DNA of 64,000 nt, from positions 868,001-932,000 of the forward strand of contig NZ_JAJAVD010000001.1 in NCBI RefSeq assembly GCF_020532705.1. The letters are read 5' to 3'. Below are positions 1 through 7,696 of this stretch, piece after piece. The position numbers were made by a program, and so were the translations under genes. Below the pieces are notes generated by a model. That model saw only the letters and a program-made list of their open reading frames with translations, was not told the DNA's origin and did no database searches. Position 1 is the first letter of the stretch. Every line of letters starts with the position of its first letter. Source of the DNA: Methylobacillus caricis (GTDB lineage Bacteria; Pseudomonadota; Gammaproteobacteria; Burkholderiales; Methylophilaceae).

Positions 1-325
1 TTCCGCAGGAAACTTTCGTTAAAACTACTGTTACCTGCATTTTCCCAGGCAAGTTCGGGTCATCGAATTTATCCGTGTAACGAATGCGTTCGTTGGGAAC
101 AAGCTCAAGGTACTCACCACCGAAAGCGTGTCCGTTCCCGGTATTGAAATTCGCGAACGACATCCTGAAAGTTCCGCCAACTTTTGCATCCAGGTGATGA
201 ACCTTGCACGTGAAGCCATATGGCGGCAACCACTTTGCCATTGCATCGGCATCCAGAAACGCCCGATAGACGCGCTCCGGAGGGCTACGGAGTACGCGGT
301 GAAATCGCACAGTGCCAGTAGACAT
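1..325 (-). CDS. SRPBCC/AHSA1-family protein (partial, integron cassette)
   Basis: The frame is open from an ATG at 325 down to the window edge, so only the first 108 residues are visible and the stop is missing. The start is supported by AAAGGAG eight bases upstream. The N-terminus has the pattern of the AHSA1 branch of the START/SRPBCC fold: an opening beta strand, PPERVYRAFLD, then KWLPPYGF, then GGTFRMSF and GGEYLELVPNERIRYTD. These proteins form a hydrophobic cavity that binds small ligands; the ligand here is unknown. It has the same orientation as the other cassettes and is the farthest visible from the integrase; its own attC would lie outside the window. Confidence 0.8.
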   Translation of the reverse strand, partial: MSTGTVRFHRVLRSPPERVYRAFLDADAMAKWLPPYGFTCKVHHLDAKVGGTFRMSFANFNTGNGHAFGGEYLELVPNERIRYTDKFDDPNLPGKMQVTVVLTKVSCG

Positions 326-337
326 GAGTCATTCTCC

Positions 338-407
338 TTTCAACGTGATGTTCAGCATAGGGTCGGGATACGAATATTGTATAGTCCGTTGGATTAGGAT
401 GTTAGGC
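338..407 (-). repeat. putative degenerate attC site
   Basis: On the minus strand the segment begins with GCCTAAC (407-401) and ends with GTTGAAA (344-338), the two core motifs expected at the ends of an attC. The inner arms show little complementarity, unlike the other sites in the array, so this may be a decayed site or chance. Its position between two genes fits a cassette boundary. Confidence 0.3.
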
Positions 408-544
408 TTTGTTGATATGCATTCGTAGAGGTGGCGGCATGCAGTCAGTGTATTGTGATGCGAGGCTCAGTATCTCGCGCTGAAGCGGTTGCATGCCAAC
501 AAGCACTGTTGCCTGCATACTTTCCAGCATAAACGATATCTATA

Positions 545-1201
545 TCAGGGTGTTTCGCTGTTATGGCTGTTATCAGTCAGTGCAATGCCGCCAGAAGCAC
601 CGCCGCCGCTATTTCCACCGCCACCTTTACCACCAGGCTCGCCGCTTCGTTTACTATTGTTACCGCCTGCAACAATGCGTATTGGCCCTTGACTAGGGAC
701 GGTGATGCCTGCCGGAATGGGTGTTAAATCCAAAGACTGGCGAATAAAATTACGCAATGAAACCACCAGTGCGGCAGTTTCGATACTTTTCCCTGCCACC
801 ATATCGTTAGCAGCCTGTGCTGCCAGCAGAACCTGTTCTTCTGTGCCGAGTAAAACCACATCTGACAGTGCCGTTTCAACCGCATCGCGGATACGCCTGC
901 GGCGCTCGGAAGCACTGGCAAGGGTGTTCAAATCCTCCTCCGTATCAGCAGACTGCCGCAAATCACGTAAATGGGCAGGATCAACCACCAGCTCACCAGT
1001 AAAGGAGCCGCCCAGCACTTTGTAAGCTGCGATAAGTACCTTTAATCGTTCGTTGATCTGACGGTTTTCACGCTCACGCCGGCGCTGAAAAGTCTGCATA
1101 AAAATAAGCCGGATACCGACCGCTATCACAGACGTCAATGCCAGGATCAGCAATGTCATCAGAATTGCCGAGCCAGAACTAAAATCAAGCAAGTTTCGCA
1201 T
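545..1201 (-). CDS. membrane-anchored protein of unknown function
   Basis: A 218-residue protein with one clear transmembrane segment near the N-terminus (about residues 13-36), then a charged basic stretch (RRRERENR) suggesting a cytoplasmic body, a helical middle region, and a low-complexity Gly/Ser/Asn-rich tail (about residues 180-208). The start follows an AGGTG at a good distance. I do not recognise the family. It lies in the cassette array in cassette orientation, but the sites on both sides are degenerate (338-407, and 1452-1489 near the next gene), so it may be an older, fixed cassette. The function cannot be stated. Confidence 0.65.
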   Translation of the reverse strand: MRNLLDFSSGSAILMTLLILALTSVIAVGIRLIFMQTFQRRRERENRQINERLKVLIAAYKVLGGSFTGELVVDPAHLRDLRQSADTEEDLNTLASASERRRRIRDAVETALSDVVLLGTEEQVLLAAQAANDMVAGKSIETAALVVSLRNFIRQSLDLTPIPAGITVPSQGPIRIVAGGNNSKRSGEPGGKGGGGNSGGGASGGIALTDNSHNSETP

Positions 1202-1486
1202 ACATCACCTATCGCATAATATGGCATGGACCCCCGTACTCTCACTGACGGACATGAACAACGGCATCAACGCGCAAATTTAAAACATAACCGGCCAGCA
1301 AGCAGTCCGGAACTTGTAAAAACAACCTTAGCGGAGCGACGAAGAACAACGACTATTGTCTTTACCGTTTGCAACACGCCCGCAACTGGCGAACCTCAAT
1401 GGGTAACTTAGCTTGAATTTCACATGTAGCTAAGTGGTTGATTCAGTTTGCCGCTAACGTTCGTCGAGTCACTCTGCAGGCGTTTA
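1202..1486. other. gene-poor segment between two cassettes
   Basis: This 285 bp stretch has no convincing gene on either strand. On the minus strand it contains GTTAGCG (1459-1453), close to an attC end motif, about 30 bases after the stop of the methionine aminopeptidase cassette, but no good partner arm. The rest may be the 5' region of the 545-1201 gene or the remains of a decayed cassette. Confidence 0.4.
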
Positions 1487-2245
1487 TTAACTGTGGTCAA
1501 CGGAGCGAGTCGCCACGATCGGATCGCTCTTGGTGACAATAATTGTATGTTCATACTGGGCGGATAGGTTTTGCGAATCGCCTACAAGCGTCCACCCATC
1601 CGCAGCTTCGTGAACAGCGGTGCTTCGAGTTGAAAGGAAAGGTTCAATAGCAATGACCTGACCTACCTGTAATCGTCGATGATCACCACGATCATAGTAA
1701 CTGACGATGCCTTCCGGCTCCTCGTGCAAAGATCGACCAATGCCGTGACCGGCAAGATTAGTGATCACCTTGAGTCGATGTGATATGGCTACAGATTGAA
1801 TAGCCTTGCCAATTCTATTGATGGGTGCTCCAGCTCGTGCTTCAGACATGGCCCGTTCAAGCGCTACTCGGGTCGCGTGACACAATCGCGCCTTCGTGTT
1901 CGATATTGGTGGCACTACTTGAGTAGCGCCAGTGTCTGCGAAATAGCCGTTCAGCTCTGCTGAAACGTCTATGTTCACGATGTCTCCAGCATAGATCACC
2001 CTAGAGCCGGGGACTCCGTGAGCGGCCTCCTCGTTGATGCTGATACAAGTCGCGCCAGGAAAGTCATAAACCATTCTCGGGGCGGATCTCGCTCCGAATT
2101 GATCCAGCAAATCCGCTCCTAACCTATCCAGTTCCGCTGTCGTCATTCCCGGCTCAAGGGCCTTTAGCATCGCGTCTCTTACGATGGCGACCACTCGACC
2201 TGCGCTTAATATTCCGTCGACATCTTTTTGGCTACCAATAGTCAT
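1487..2245 (-). CDS. map: type I methionine aminopeptidase (integron cassette)
   Basis: This enzyme removes the initiator methionine from nascent proteins using two divalent metal ions. The 252 residues match the length of the bacterial type I family. All five metal ligands are recognisable: D93 (NIDVS), D104 (ADTGAT), H167 (GHGIG), E201 (AIEP) and E232 (QYEHT). The substrate-contacting histidine is H76 (AAHGVPG). There is no N-terminal extension. It sits between array sites and is oriented like the other cassettes, so it is probably an extra copy beside a housekeeping map elsewhere in the genome (inference). Upstream GAGGTG lies rather far from the ATG. The family is clear; why a mobile array carries it is not. 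Confidence 0.9.
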   Translation of the reverse strand: MTIGSQKDVDGILSAGRVVAIVRDAMLKALEPGMTTAELDRLGADLLDQFGARSAPRMVYDFPGATCISINEEAAHGVPGSRVIYAGDIVNIDVSAELNGYFADTGATQVVPPISNTKARLCHATRVALERAMSEARAGAPINRIGKAIQSVAISHRLKVITNLAGHGIGRSLHEEPEGIVSYYDRGDHRRLQVGQVIAIEPFLSTRSTAVHEAADGWTLVGDSQNLSAQYEHTIIVTKSDPIVATRSVDHS

Positions 2246-2269
2246 TTTTGTTAATTACACCTCGAAAGT

Positions 2270-2329
2270 GGCTAATGCCTGAGTCAAGCCGCTATGCGGA
2301 GCGGCATCGGGTTGAATGGATTGTTAGGC
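2270..2329 (-). repeat. attC site
   Basis: On the minus strand it begins with GCCTAAC (2329-2323), which contains the TAA stop of the HD-domain gene, and ends with ATTAGCC (2276-2270). The inner arms are complementary (GATGCCGCTCCGC and GCATAGCGGC). The first base of the crossover motif is A instead of the consensus G. Confidence 0.85.
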
Positions 2330-2935
2330 ATCGCTGGCGATTCCTCTCTTCCCGTCTTGTACTGCAAAGTGTTCACGTACCAACGCCTCGCAGGCAGTCC
2401 ATAGGGTCGGTGAGCCACGTGCAATGGTGGGACCATACCGCTGAAGGACTTGTTCGAGTGTAACGCTGTTTTCCTTCCAGGTGCCGCCGCCTGTGCTTAC
2501 ATTCACGAGGAGGGGTTGCACTCTATCAAGGGCCTTGGCGAATTTCGCGTCGTTCGACTCTGCAAGTTCGAACTCGCGCCAGAGTACCAACAAGGCGGCC
2601 CCTTGCTCACCCGGGATCATGCCAAAGAGGCGCACTGCGGCGCTTGCTTCCAGCTCGGCTTGTGATGCGCCTGAGGATACGTGATGGATTGGTGTATCTC
2701 CCACGTCCACTTCAACAATGTCGTGTATCAGGAGCATCTGGATTACCCGTTCCAGGTTGACTTGTGCAGCGGCATATTCCCGCAGGATCAATGCATAAAC
2801 GGCGAGGTGCCAAGAATGCTCCGCGCTGTTCTCTCTCCGGCTACGGTCAAGTAGTGGCGATTGTCGAATCACATTCTTCAGTCGGTCAATCTCGCGCAAG
2901 AATGCGAACTGTTGATTCAAGGTATTAAGAGACAT
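2324..2935 (-). CDS. HD-domain hydrolase, YfbR-like (integron cassette)
   Basis: A metal-dependent phosphohydrolase of the HD superfamily, closest in pattern to the YfbR-like 5'-deoxynucleotidase group that dephosphorylates deoxynucleoside monophosphates. Visible metal-binding elements, numbered from this start: H40 in AEHSWH, H71-D72 in LLIHDIVE and D137 in KALDRVQP; the spacing fits H...HD...D. The chosen ATG gives 203 residues beginning MSLNTLNQQF; an in-frame ATG 15 bases upstream (2950) is also possible and neither has a strong ribosome site. The stop codon lies inside the adjoining attC. The substrate is inferred from the family only. Confidence 0.8.
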   Translation of the reverse strand: MSLNTLNQQFAFLREIDRLKNVIRQSPLLDRSRRENSAEHSWHLAVYALILREYAAAQVNLERVIQMLLIHDIVEVDVGDTPIHHVSSGASQAELEASAAVRLFGMIPGEQGAALLVLWREFELAESNDAKFAKALDRVQPLLVNVSTGGGTWKENSVTLEQVLQRYGPTIARGSPTLWTACEALVREHFAVQDGKRGIASDA

Positions 2936-2960
2936 AAGTAGGTTTACCATGGATTGAGAT

Positions 2961-3018
2961 GCCTAACGACTAAGATTAGCGGCTGCCAAAGGCAATCCGT
3001 TTGAGTGCCGCGTTAGGA
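2961..3018 (-). repeat. attC site
   Basis: Minus strand: starts with the GCTCCTAAC core (3018-3012) and ends with GTTAGGC (2967-2961). The inner arms pair imperfectly (CGGATTGCC with GGCAGCCGC). It separates the small membrane-protein cassette from the HD-domain cassette. Confidence 0.8.
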
Positions 3019-3291
3019 GCGGTGCGCGAAAAATGGCCACTTTAGTGCACCGATGGGAAAGAATTTTGGCACCTTGCCAGTAACGCCAACCCAGCTTATG
3101 GTTAAAGCGATGTAGCTAAATAAAAATGCTGACATGAAACCTGGAAAGGAAAAAGGCAGGCTTCCGGAAAGCAGCCACGCACGAATGACTCCGCAAGTGG
3201 CTACACTGAGAGCGAAGAGAAACAACAGCGCCAGCAGGCGTGCCCACCATTTTACATTCCACGAACTTGGCATGTTCCCAAGAATTTTCAT
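3013..3291 (-). CDS. small membrane protein (integron cassette)
   Basis: A 92-residue protein beginning MKILGNMPSS. The longer frame that opens upstream would run through the neighbouring attC and the VOC gene, so the ATG at 3291, just inside the cassette, is chosen. Two or possibly three hydrophobic segments are visible (about residues 18-40, 46-70 and 74-89). The remainder is basic. No family is recognised. Small membrane proteins of unknown function are common in integron arrays. Its TAA stop is inside attC 2961-3018. Confidence 0.65.
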   Translation of the reverse strand: MKILGNMPSSWNVKWWARLLALLFLFALSVATCGVIRAWLLSGSLPFSFPGFMSAFLFSYIALTISWVGVTGKVPKFFPIGALKWPFFAHRS

Positions 3292-3299
3292 TAAAACAC

Positions 3300-3359
3300 T
3301 CCTAACGGTTGAATTAAGCCGGCCCGTAAATCGGGTTCGGCTTGAATGAATTGTTATGT
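3300..3359 (-). repeat. attC site
   Basis: The minus strand runs from a core related to RYYYAAC (ACATAAC, 3359-3353) to GTTAGGA (3306-3300), with complementary inner arms AAGCCGAACCCG and CGGGCCGGCTT. It lies between the VOC and the small membrane-protein cassettes. Confidence 0.85.
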
Positions 3360-3367
3360 CCCTTGCC

Positions 3368-3784
3368 TCACTCCGACCACTGCGGGTTCCAGACAACCTC
3401 CCAGAGATGTCCGTCCGGGTCTTGGAAATAGCCCGAGTAGCCGCCCCAAAACGTGTCATGCGCAGGCTTGACGATGGTAGCATCTGCCGAGGTGGCTTTT
3501 GCCATAACAGCATCAACCTCCGCTTTTGAGGATACATTGTGGCCCAAAGTCATTTCGATAGGGCTGGCGGGGCCTGCTACAAGCCCTGTGTCATGGGCAA
3601 TGCTCTTGCGAGGCCAGAGGGCTAAACGAAGGCCGGCTTGCAGGTCAATGAATACAACAGCCCCGTACTCGAATTCTTTACCTACGATGCCCTCGGTAGC
3701 AAAGCCAAGCCCATCACGGTAAAAGCGCAACGACGCTTCAAGATCGTCAACGCCGATTGTAAGGACGGTGATTCGTGGTTTCAT
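3368..3784 (-). CDS. VOC/glyoxalase-family protein (integron cassette)
   Basis: A 138-residue protein of the vicinal oxygen chelate superfamily, which includes glyoxalases, fosfomycin and bleomycin resistance proteins and dioxygenases. The start MKPRITV is preferred because AAAGGAA lies 9 bases before it; an earlier ATG would add eight unlikely residues. Visible family elements are the N-terminal TIGVDDLEASLRFYRDGLGF module, the central strand EYGAVVFIDL and the C-terminal module ending YFQDPDGHLWEVVWNPQW, where the final EVVWN carries the usual Glu ligand. The substrate is unknown. Antibiotic resistance cannot be claimed from this sequence. Confidence 0.85.
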   Translation of the reverse strand: MKPRITVLTIGVDDLEASLRFYRDGLGFATEGIVGKEFEYGAVVFIDLQAGLRLALWPRKSIAHDTGLVAGPASPIEMTLGHNVSSKAEVDAVMAKATSADATIVKPAHDTFWGGYSGYFQDPDGHLWEVVWNPQWSE

Positions 3785-3811
3785 GTGGCAGGTTTCCTTT
3801 GGGGGCATAGC

Positions 3812-3864
3812 GCCTAAATTAAGCCGCGCCGCGAAGCGGCGTCGGCTTGAATGAATTATTAGTC
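3812..3864 (-). repeat. attC site
   Basis: Minus strand GACTAAT (3864-3858) to TTTAGGC (3818-3812) with nearly perfect arms CCGACGCCGCTTCGC and GCGGCGCGGC. It is shorter than its neighbours and both end motifs differ from consensus, so it may recombine less well. Confidence 0.75.
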
Positions 3865-3877
3865 ATGTGCCGGGTAA

Positions 3878-5014
3878 TCACCTGTCCGGCAGGTATTGGG
3901 TGAACAAGTCAACCACGCTCTGAGGCGCATTGTCGCCGAAAAACATCTTGGAGTTTTGCTCAGACTCTACAGCGGCAGAAGCGCTCCGGGGAAAGAGGTT
4001 CTTTTCATAGATGGCGAGCGCTGCTTCAATATCATCTGGATTCGCGGCAATGGCTTTCCCGAGTTCTGCGCCGTCGTACATCGCAAGGTTGGCGCCAATG
4101 CCTGCGAACGGCGACATCAAATGCGCCGCATCGCCGAGTAATGTTACTCCGGGCACGCGATCCCATCGGTGATTGACCGGAAGCGCATAAATGGGGCGAA
4201 GGATAGGATCAGTCTCACCATCGGTGATGAGCGCGGTCAGCTGTGGAGCCCAGCCATCGAATTCTTTTGCGACCTGTGCCAAGCCCGTCACGGAATTGGA
4301 GAAATCAATGCGGCCAAGCCAGTCCTCTGGCTTGTTCAAGGCTATGTAGGTATGCAGGGTTCCATTGGCATAGCGATGCGCCAGAATGCCCTTGCCCGGC
4401 GCAACCGCCATCAGCGTGCCACTGCCAATGGCATCCGCGCTGGCCTTGTGGCGCGTGTCGCCATCGAAGAGGTAAGTCTCAATGAATGACGTACCGATAT
4501 AGGCAGGCTTCGCCCCGGAAAGAAGCGGACGAACTCTTGACCAAGTGCCGTCGGCACCTACGAGGAGATCGGTTGTCAACGTGGAGCCAGATGCGAAGTT
4601 TACTGAATGCCGCCCTCCACCGAGCGAAGACACCGCGGTGACTTTATGCCCCCAGCGAATCGTGTCGGCAGGGAGTGAATCAATCAGCATCCGGCGTAGC
4701 TCTCCTCGATCCACTTCCGGTCGGCCACTGTTGCCGTTGCCGGGTTTATCAAGCAAGACGTTACCATCCTTGTCGACAACCCGCTTTGCATCCTCGCTGG
4801 GAAGAATGAGGCCAAGGAACTTCTCGAAAAGGCCTGCCGCCTTAAGCGCGAGTTGCCCATTGTCTTCGTGGATATCAAGCAAGCCTCCCTGTGCTCGCGC
4901 GTTTGCCGAGGCTTCCGCTTCGTAGATCGTTGCCGCAATACCGTGGATATGGAGGACGCGCGCAAGTGTCAGGCCACCGAGCCCTGCACCAATGATTGCG
5001 ATTGGATTGTTCAT
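3878..5014 (-). CDS. TetX-like FAD-dependent monooxygenase (integron cassette)
   Basis: A 378-residue class A flavoprotein monooxygenase that would use FAD, NAD(P)H and oxygen to hydroxylate a small aromatic or polycyclic substrate. The N-terminal Rossmann motif is GAGLGGL (about residues 10-16), followed by [19 protein letters not shown], the [14 protein letters not shown] region (about 150-163) and the second FAD motif [16 protein letters not shown] (about 295-310). Length, the LDIH segment, the DAAHLM.PFAG segment and the C-terminal helix with MFF all recall tetracycline-inactivating Tet(X) enzymes as I know them. The start is supported by AGGAA upstream. Tetracycline as substrate is an untested inference; many environmental relatives act on other compounds. 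Confidence 0.85.
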   Translation of the reverse strand: MNNPIAIIGAGLGGLTLARVLHIHGIAATIYEAEASANARAQGGLLDIHEDNGQLALKAAGLFEKFLGLILPSEDAKRVVDKDGNVLLDKPGNGNSGRPEVDRGELRRMLIDSLPADTIRWGHKVTAVSSLGGGRHSVNFASGSTLTTDLLVGADGTWSRVRPLLSGAKPAYIGTSFIETYLFDGDTRHKASADAIGSGTLMAVAPGKGILAHRYANGTLHTYIALNKPEDWLGRIDFSNSVTGLAQVAKEFDGWAPQLTALITDGETDPILRPIYALPVNHRWDRVPGVTLLGDAAHLMSPFAGIGANLAMYDGAELGKAIAANPDDIEAALAIYEKNLFPRSASAAVESEQNSKMFFGDNAPQSVVDLFTQYLPDR

Positions 5015-5054
5015 GCTGGTTCCTATTATTGCTTTCCGATAAAGCCCGAGGTGT

Positions 5055-5113
5055 GTCCAATGTTTGACATAAGGGGCAGCTTTAGCTCGTCCTGCTTAAT
5101 GGATGGGTTGGGC
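5055..5113 (-). repeat. attC site
   Basis: Minus strand GCCCAAC (5113-5107) to ATTGGAC (5061-5055), with inner arms that pair around GACGAGCTAAAGC and GCCCC. It belongs to the same sequence subfamily as attC 5795-5854, suggesting that these two cassettes came from a common pool. Confidence 0.8.
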
Positions 5114-5134
5114 ATCATTCCACCCAGCCGATGT

Positions 5135-5752
5135 TCATTTAGTCCAGCGAATGCTGACTTTCCAACCGATTGCTGAGAAAGCCGGCAAGAGAGTCGTCTC
5201 TGCATTCTTCCTTGCCGTGGCAAGTACATCGGGGCCACTACAAACTCGAGATATGTCCTTTTGGGCTGCTTCCAATGCCAAGTCAATTGCTTTTATACGA
5301 TTGGCTGATCCAGGGATGATTGGTTCAATACCGGTACCCGTAACTGCATAGAAATATGAGCCGCCTTTCTCCTGCGGATCGTGACTGACACGCGCAGAGA
5401 TTGCCTTCGGTTCAGGCAACACTAGAAGAGCAGATCTCAAGTCTTTGTTGACCTCAAGGTACTTGGCCAATCGAAAATCTGTGCCAACCAGACAGTCACC
5501 ACGTGCCACCAGAAGGACCTTAGTTGCACCAAAGCGCAACTCCCATTGTGTCCAAGGAATGTCTTGGGTGATCTTTTGCGTAAACTCAAGTACGTTCGCG
5601 TAATTGACCTTCACTGTTACTAAATGGCCCATCTGTTCAAGCGACATTAGCGGTGGTTGAGGTGGTGGCGGAGGCGGCGAGCTTTTACCAAAAAGCCACA
5701 TGCCAATTGCGCCAATGGCGATTGCACCAATCAGAGATAGAAACTTCGTCAT
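5135..5752 (-). CDS. exported DUF4230-like protein (integron cassette)
   Basis: A 205-residue protein with an N-terminal hydrophobic segment (residues 3-21, signal anchor), a run of six prolines plus others (about residues 25-34), and a soluble domain. The pattern LVTVKVNYANVLEF at its beginning and the alternating strands that follow resemble DUF4230 proteins, membrane-tethered domains of unknown function. The assignment rests on pattern memory and is moderate. The start follows an AAAGAG. It would face the periplasm. The function is unknown. Confidence 0.65.
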   Translation of the reverse strand: MTKFLSLIGAIAIGAIGMWLFGKSSPPPPPPQPPLMSLEQMGHLVTVKVNYANVLEFTQKITQDIPWTQWELRFGATKVLLVARGDCLVGTDFRLAKYLEVNKDLRSALLVLPEPKAISARVSHDPQEKGGSYFYAVTGTGIEPIIPGSANRIKAIDLALEAAQKDISRVCSGPDVLATARKNAETTLLPAFSAIGWKVSIRWTK

Positions 5753-5794
5753 TGCGCTCTTTCTAGTAACTTGGTGTAAAGAAACTCAGATGAT

Positions 5795-5854
5795 GCCTAA
5801 CGTTTGACATAAGGGGCGCGCTTTAGCGCGTCCCACTTGATGGATGGGTTGGGC
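5795..5854 (-). repeat. attC site
   Basis: Minus strand GCCCAAC (5854-5848) to GTTAGGC (5801-5795); arms GGGACGCGC and GCGCGCCCC around a short AAA loop. This is one of the clearest sites in the array. Confidence 0.9.
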
Positions 5855-5860
5855 ATAGCT

Positions 5861-6409
5861 TTAAAACTCGTTATTAATGGTGGCACGGGATGCGTAATTA
5901 AAAACATTCGAGGCAGTGTCTTTGAGAACTACAGTGGCCTTTGAAATAACAGGTTTTGCATTTTCTTTTGCTTCGGCAATTTTGTCTGATGCAGTATCTA
6001 AGTGAGTTTTTGACCTACGGACAAACTCCTTTGAGGCATCCATGACCTTAGCTGTGAATTCAGGATGATTTTTTGGGGTGCAAAGTAGTTCAACGGTTCC
6101 TGCTACCGTACCAACAGCAATGCTAACACCGATAATTACAGGAGCAGCGGCAGCGCCACCAAGCGTGCCTGCAACATAACCGCTTGAGCCTGTAAATATG
6201 TATGCACCACTGCTATGAGCGACAGCAGTTAGCCCTGTAGCCTGTGTAATGGCGAGTGCTGTTGCTCCTGCTCCACCAGCTGACGCAGATATATTTTTTA
6301 CCACCTCGCTTTGGCTTGGCGCATATGAACACACAATATCGGCTTTTGATTCGGCTTGAGTAAAAGTGGAAGCCAAAGATAACAAAGCAGAAACAATTAT
6401 TTTTTTCAT
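5861..6409 (-). CDS. exported glycine/alanine-rich protein (integron cassette)
   Basis: A 182-residue protein with a Sec signal peptide (MKKIIVSALLSLASTFTQA, predicted cleavage after TQA). A long Gly/Ala-rich hydrophobic region follows (about residues 45-108), which could be a membrane-inserted hairpin, and then an amphipathic, charged, helical C-terminus (about 115-175). The second ATG is chosen as start because AAAGGA lies seven bases upstream. There are two cysteines that could be oxidised in the periplasm. No known family is recognised. The glycine-zipper-like stretch would fit a pore or membrane-binding protein, but that is speculation. Confidence 0.65.
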   Translation of the reverse strand: MKKIIVSALLSLASTFTQAESKADIVCSYAPSQSEVVKNISASAGGAGATALAITQATGLTAVAHSSGAYIFTGSSGYVAGTLGGAAAAPVIIGVSIAVGTVAGTVELLCTPKNHPEFTAKVMDASKEFVRRSKTHLDTASDKIAEAKENAKPVISKATVVLKDTASNVFNYASRATINNEF

Positions 6410-6442
6410 ACACATATCCTTTCAATTACTCGTGGTTTTGAT

Positions 6443-6500
6443 GCTCAACGGTTGAATTAAGGGGCGCCGTTAGGCGTCCCGCTTGAATGATGGGTTAGCC
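6443..6500 (-). repeat. attC site
   Basis: Minus strand GGCTAAC (6500-6494) to GTTGAGC (6449-6443), with arms GGGACGCCTAACGG and CGCCCC. Flanks the 98-residue hypothetical gene and the Gly/Ala-rich protein gene. Confidence 0.85.
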
Positions 6501-6504
6501 ATAA

Positions 6505-6801
6505 CTAGATTTCTAAATCTATATCGGTTGCATGTAAAGATAAATGGTTGTGAAAAGTGATTTCATTTTTAACTGCTTTGATTTCTCCGCGTGCTTTTAC
6601 AGCAAGCTCGTGAGTGGGAAGATTTAGATTTTCTAAAACTGAAAGTTCGGCCCTATGCTTTACCATTTTCAATAAATTCGATAGCTCTTCGATTTTGATT
6701 TTAGTGCTCATTGGCTCTACGTTTACAACAAAATCTCTAGCAATAGCACTGTAGTTCCATACGGAGTCGGCGGGAGCATTTGATTCTCTAGTAGAGTTCA
6801 T
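6505..6801 (-). CDS. hypothetical protein (integron cassette)
   Basis: A 98-residue, soluble, mostly helical protein without signal peptide, membrane segment or recognised motif. An in-frame ATG at residue 31 is a possible alternative start, and neither start has a strong ribosome site. The gene is AT-rich compared with the chromosomal genes to its right and fills the space between two attC sites exactly, which supports it as a real cassette gene. The function is unknown. Confidence 0.6.
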   Translation of the reverse strand: MNSTRESNAPADSVWNYSAIARDFVVNVEPMSTKIKIEELSNLLKMVKHRAELSVLENLNLPTHELAVKARGEIKAVKNEITFHNHLSLHATDIDLEI

Positions 6802-6819
6802 TCACAACTTTCTAATTAT

Positions 6820-6879
6820 GGCTAATGTTTGAGATAACCGGCTTGCCGAAGGCAAGTCCGGTTGATTGATTGGTTAGCC
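6820..6879 (-). repeat. attC site
   Basis: Minus strand GGCTAAC (6879-6873) to ATTAGCC (6826-6820); strong arms AACCGGACTTGCC and GGCAAGCCGGTT with a TTC loop. The TAA stop of the GIY-YIG gene is within the first core. The crossover G is replaced by A, as in attC 2270-2329. Confidence 0.9.
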
Positions 6880-7623
6880 GTTTATTGATAGGCGTATAGA
6901 ATTTGGAGAAAGAACTTGGACGCCAATACGGTCCATGGCTTTTGCATTCTTCTGAAACCAATTTCGCACTGCTGTGCCTCCCATAATTCTGGGTGTGCCA
7001 TTGGTATTAGCTCTGCGGTTTATTGTGCCAAGAATCGGTGAGATAGCTTGACCCAAGAATATCTCTATCGTCTCGCCGTCAGCGCCAATATACTTCTGCG
7101 AGGATACTCCTACATTGAAGAACCCTGAGCGGTAGTATGTGGGCTGTAGAATGAAGCTAAAAGTTTCTGCAGGAGTGGAGGTCAATTCCTGCAGAATATG
7201 CGGAGATTCGGTTTCTGAATCCGTAATCTTTTCGGGCTTGCCACCATTCCATAGTGGATCGAGCTTGCGAATGATGTCATCCTCAAGTGCGGCGGCGAGA
7301 TTGATATGAAATTTCCCGTAGTGCAGAAGGCCGTTATCAGGTAATGCAAGTATTTCAATGACCGCTCCATGCTCAAGTAATTCAAGGATTCTTTGGTTGT
7401 TATTTATGTTCGTCGTCTGAGTTTTTCCTGGTGTTTTGTAGCCTGCCATTCTGGCTGCAAGCGTTCGGATAGTTTTGCCCACATACATCACTTCTGCATC
7501 GCATACAAAAGCGTAGAGGATATTCGTCTGCGTCGCATTTCGAGTGAGGTCGAACTTTAGTTTTCCTTCGGCTAGGAACCAGTGACCAGCGGGCTGAAAT
7601 CCAATCTCAAGTAGACGGTTCAT
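6874..7623 (-). CDS. GIY-YIG nuclease-domain protein (integron cassette)
   Basis: A 249-residue protein with a GIY-YIG endonuclease module in its first half: a degenerate first motif LYAFV (about residues 36-40), the second motif MYVGKT (about 46-51), a following Arg (RTLAARM), and a downstream glutamate in ALEDDIIRKLDPLWN (about 111-125) that matches the catalytic metal-binding Glu position. The C-terminal half (about 150-249) is not recognised and may bind nucleic acid. GIY-YIG proteins cut DNA in repair, restriction or mobile elements; here restriction or defence is only a guess. The core tyrosine and glycines are intact. Confidence 0.75.
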   Translation of the reverse strand: MNRLLEIGFQPAGHWFLAEGKLKFDLTRNATQTNILYAFVCDAEVMYVGKTIRTLAARMAGYKTPGKTQTTNINNNQRILELLEHGAVIEILALPDNGLLHYGKFHINLAAALEDDIIRKLDPLWNGGKPEKITDSETESPHILQELTSTPAETFSFILQPTYYRSGFFNVGVSSQKYIGADGETIEIFLGQAISPILGTINRRANTNGTPRIMGGTAVRNWFQKNAKAMDRIGVQVLSPNSIRLSING

Positions 7624-7636
7624 GATTTCGAGTAAT

Positions 7637-7696
7637 GGCTAACGCTTGAGTTAAGCCGTGCCGCGAAGCGGCATCGGCTTGAACGAATTGTTAGGC
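7637..7696 (-). repeat. attC site
   Basis: Minus strand GCCTAAC (7696-7690) to GTTAGCC (7643-7637) with long arms AAGCCGATGCCGCTTCGC and GCGGCACGGCTT. Both ends match consensus. It is the attC of the cassette closest to the integrase. Confidence 0.95.
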
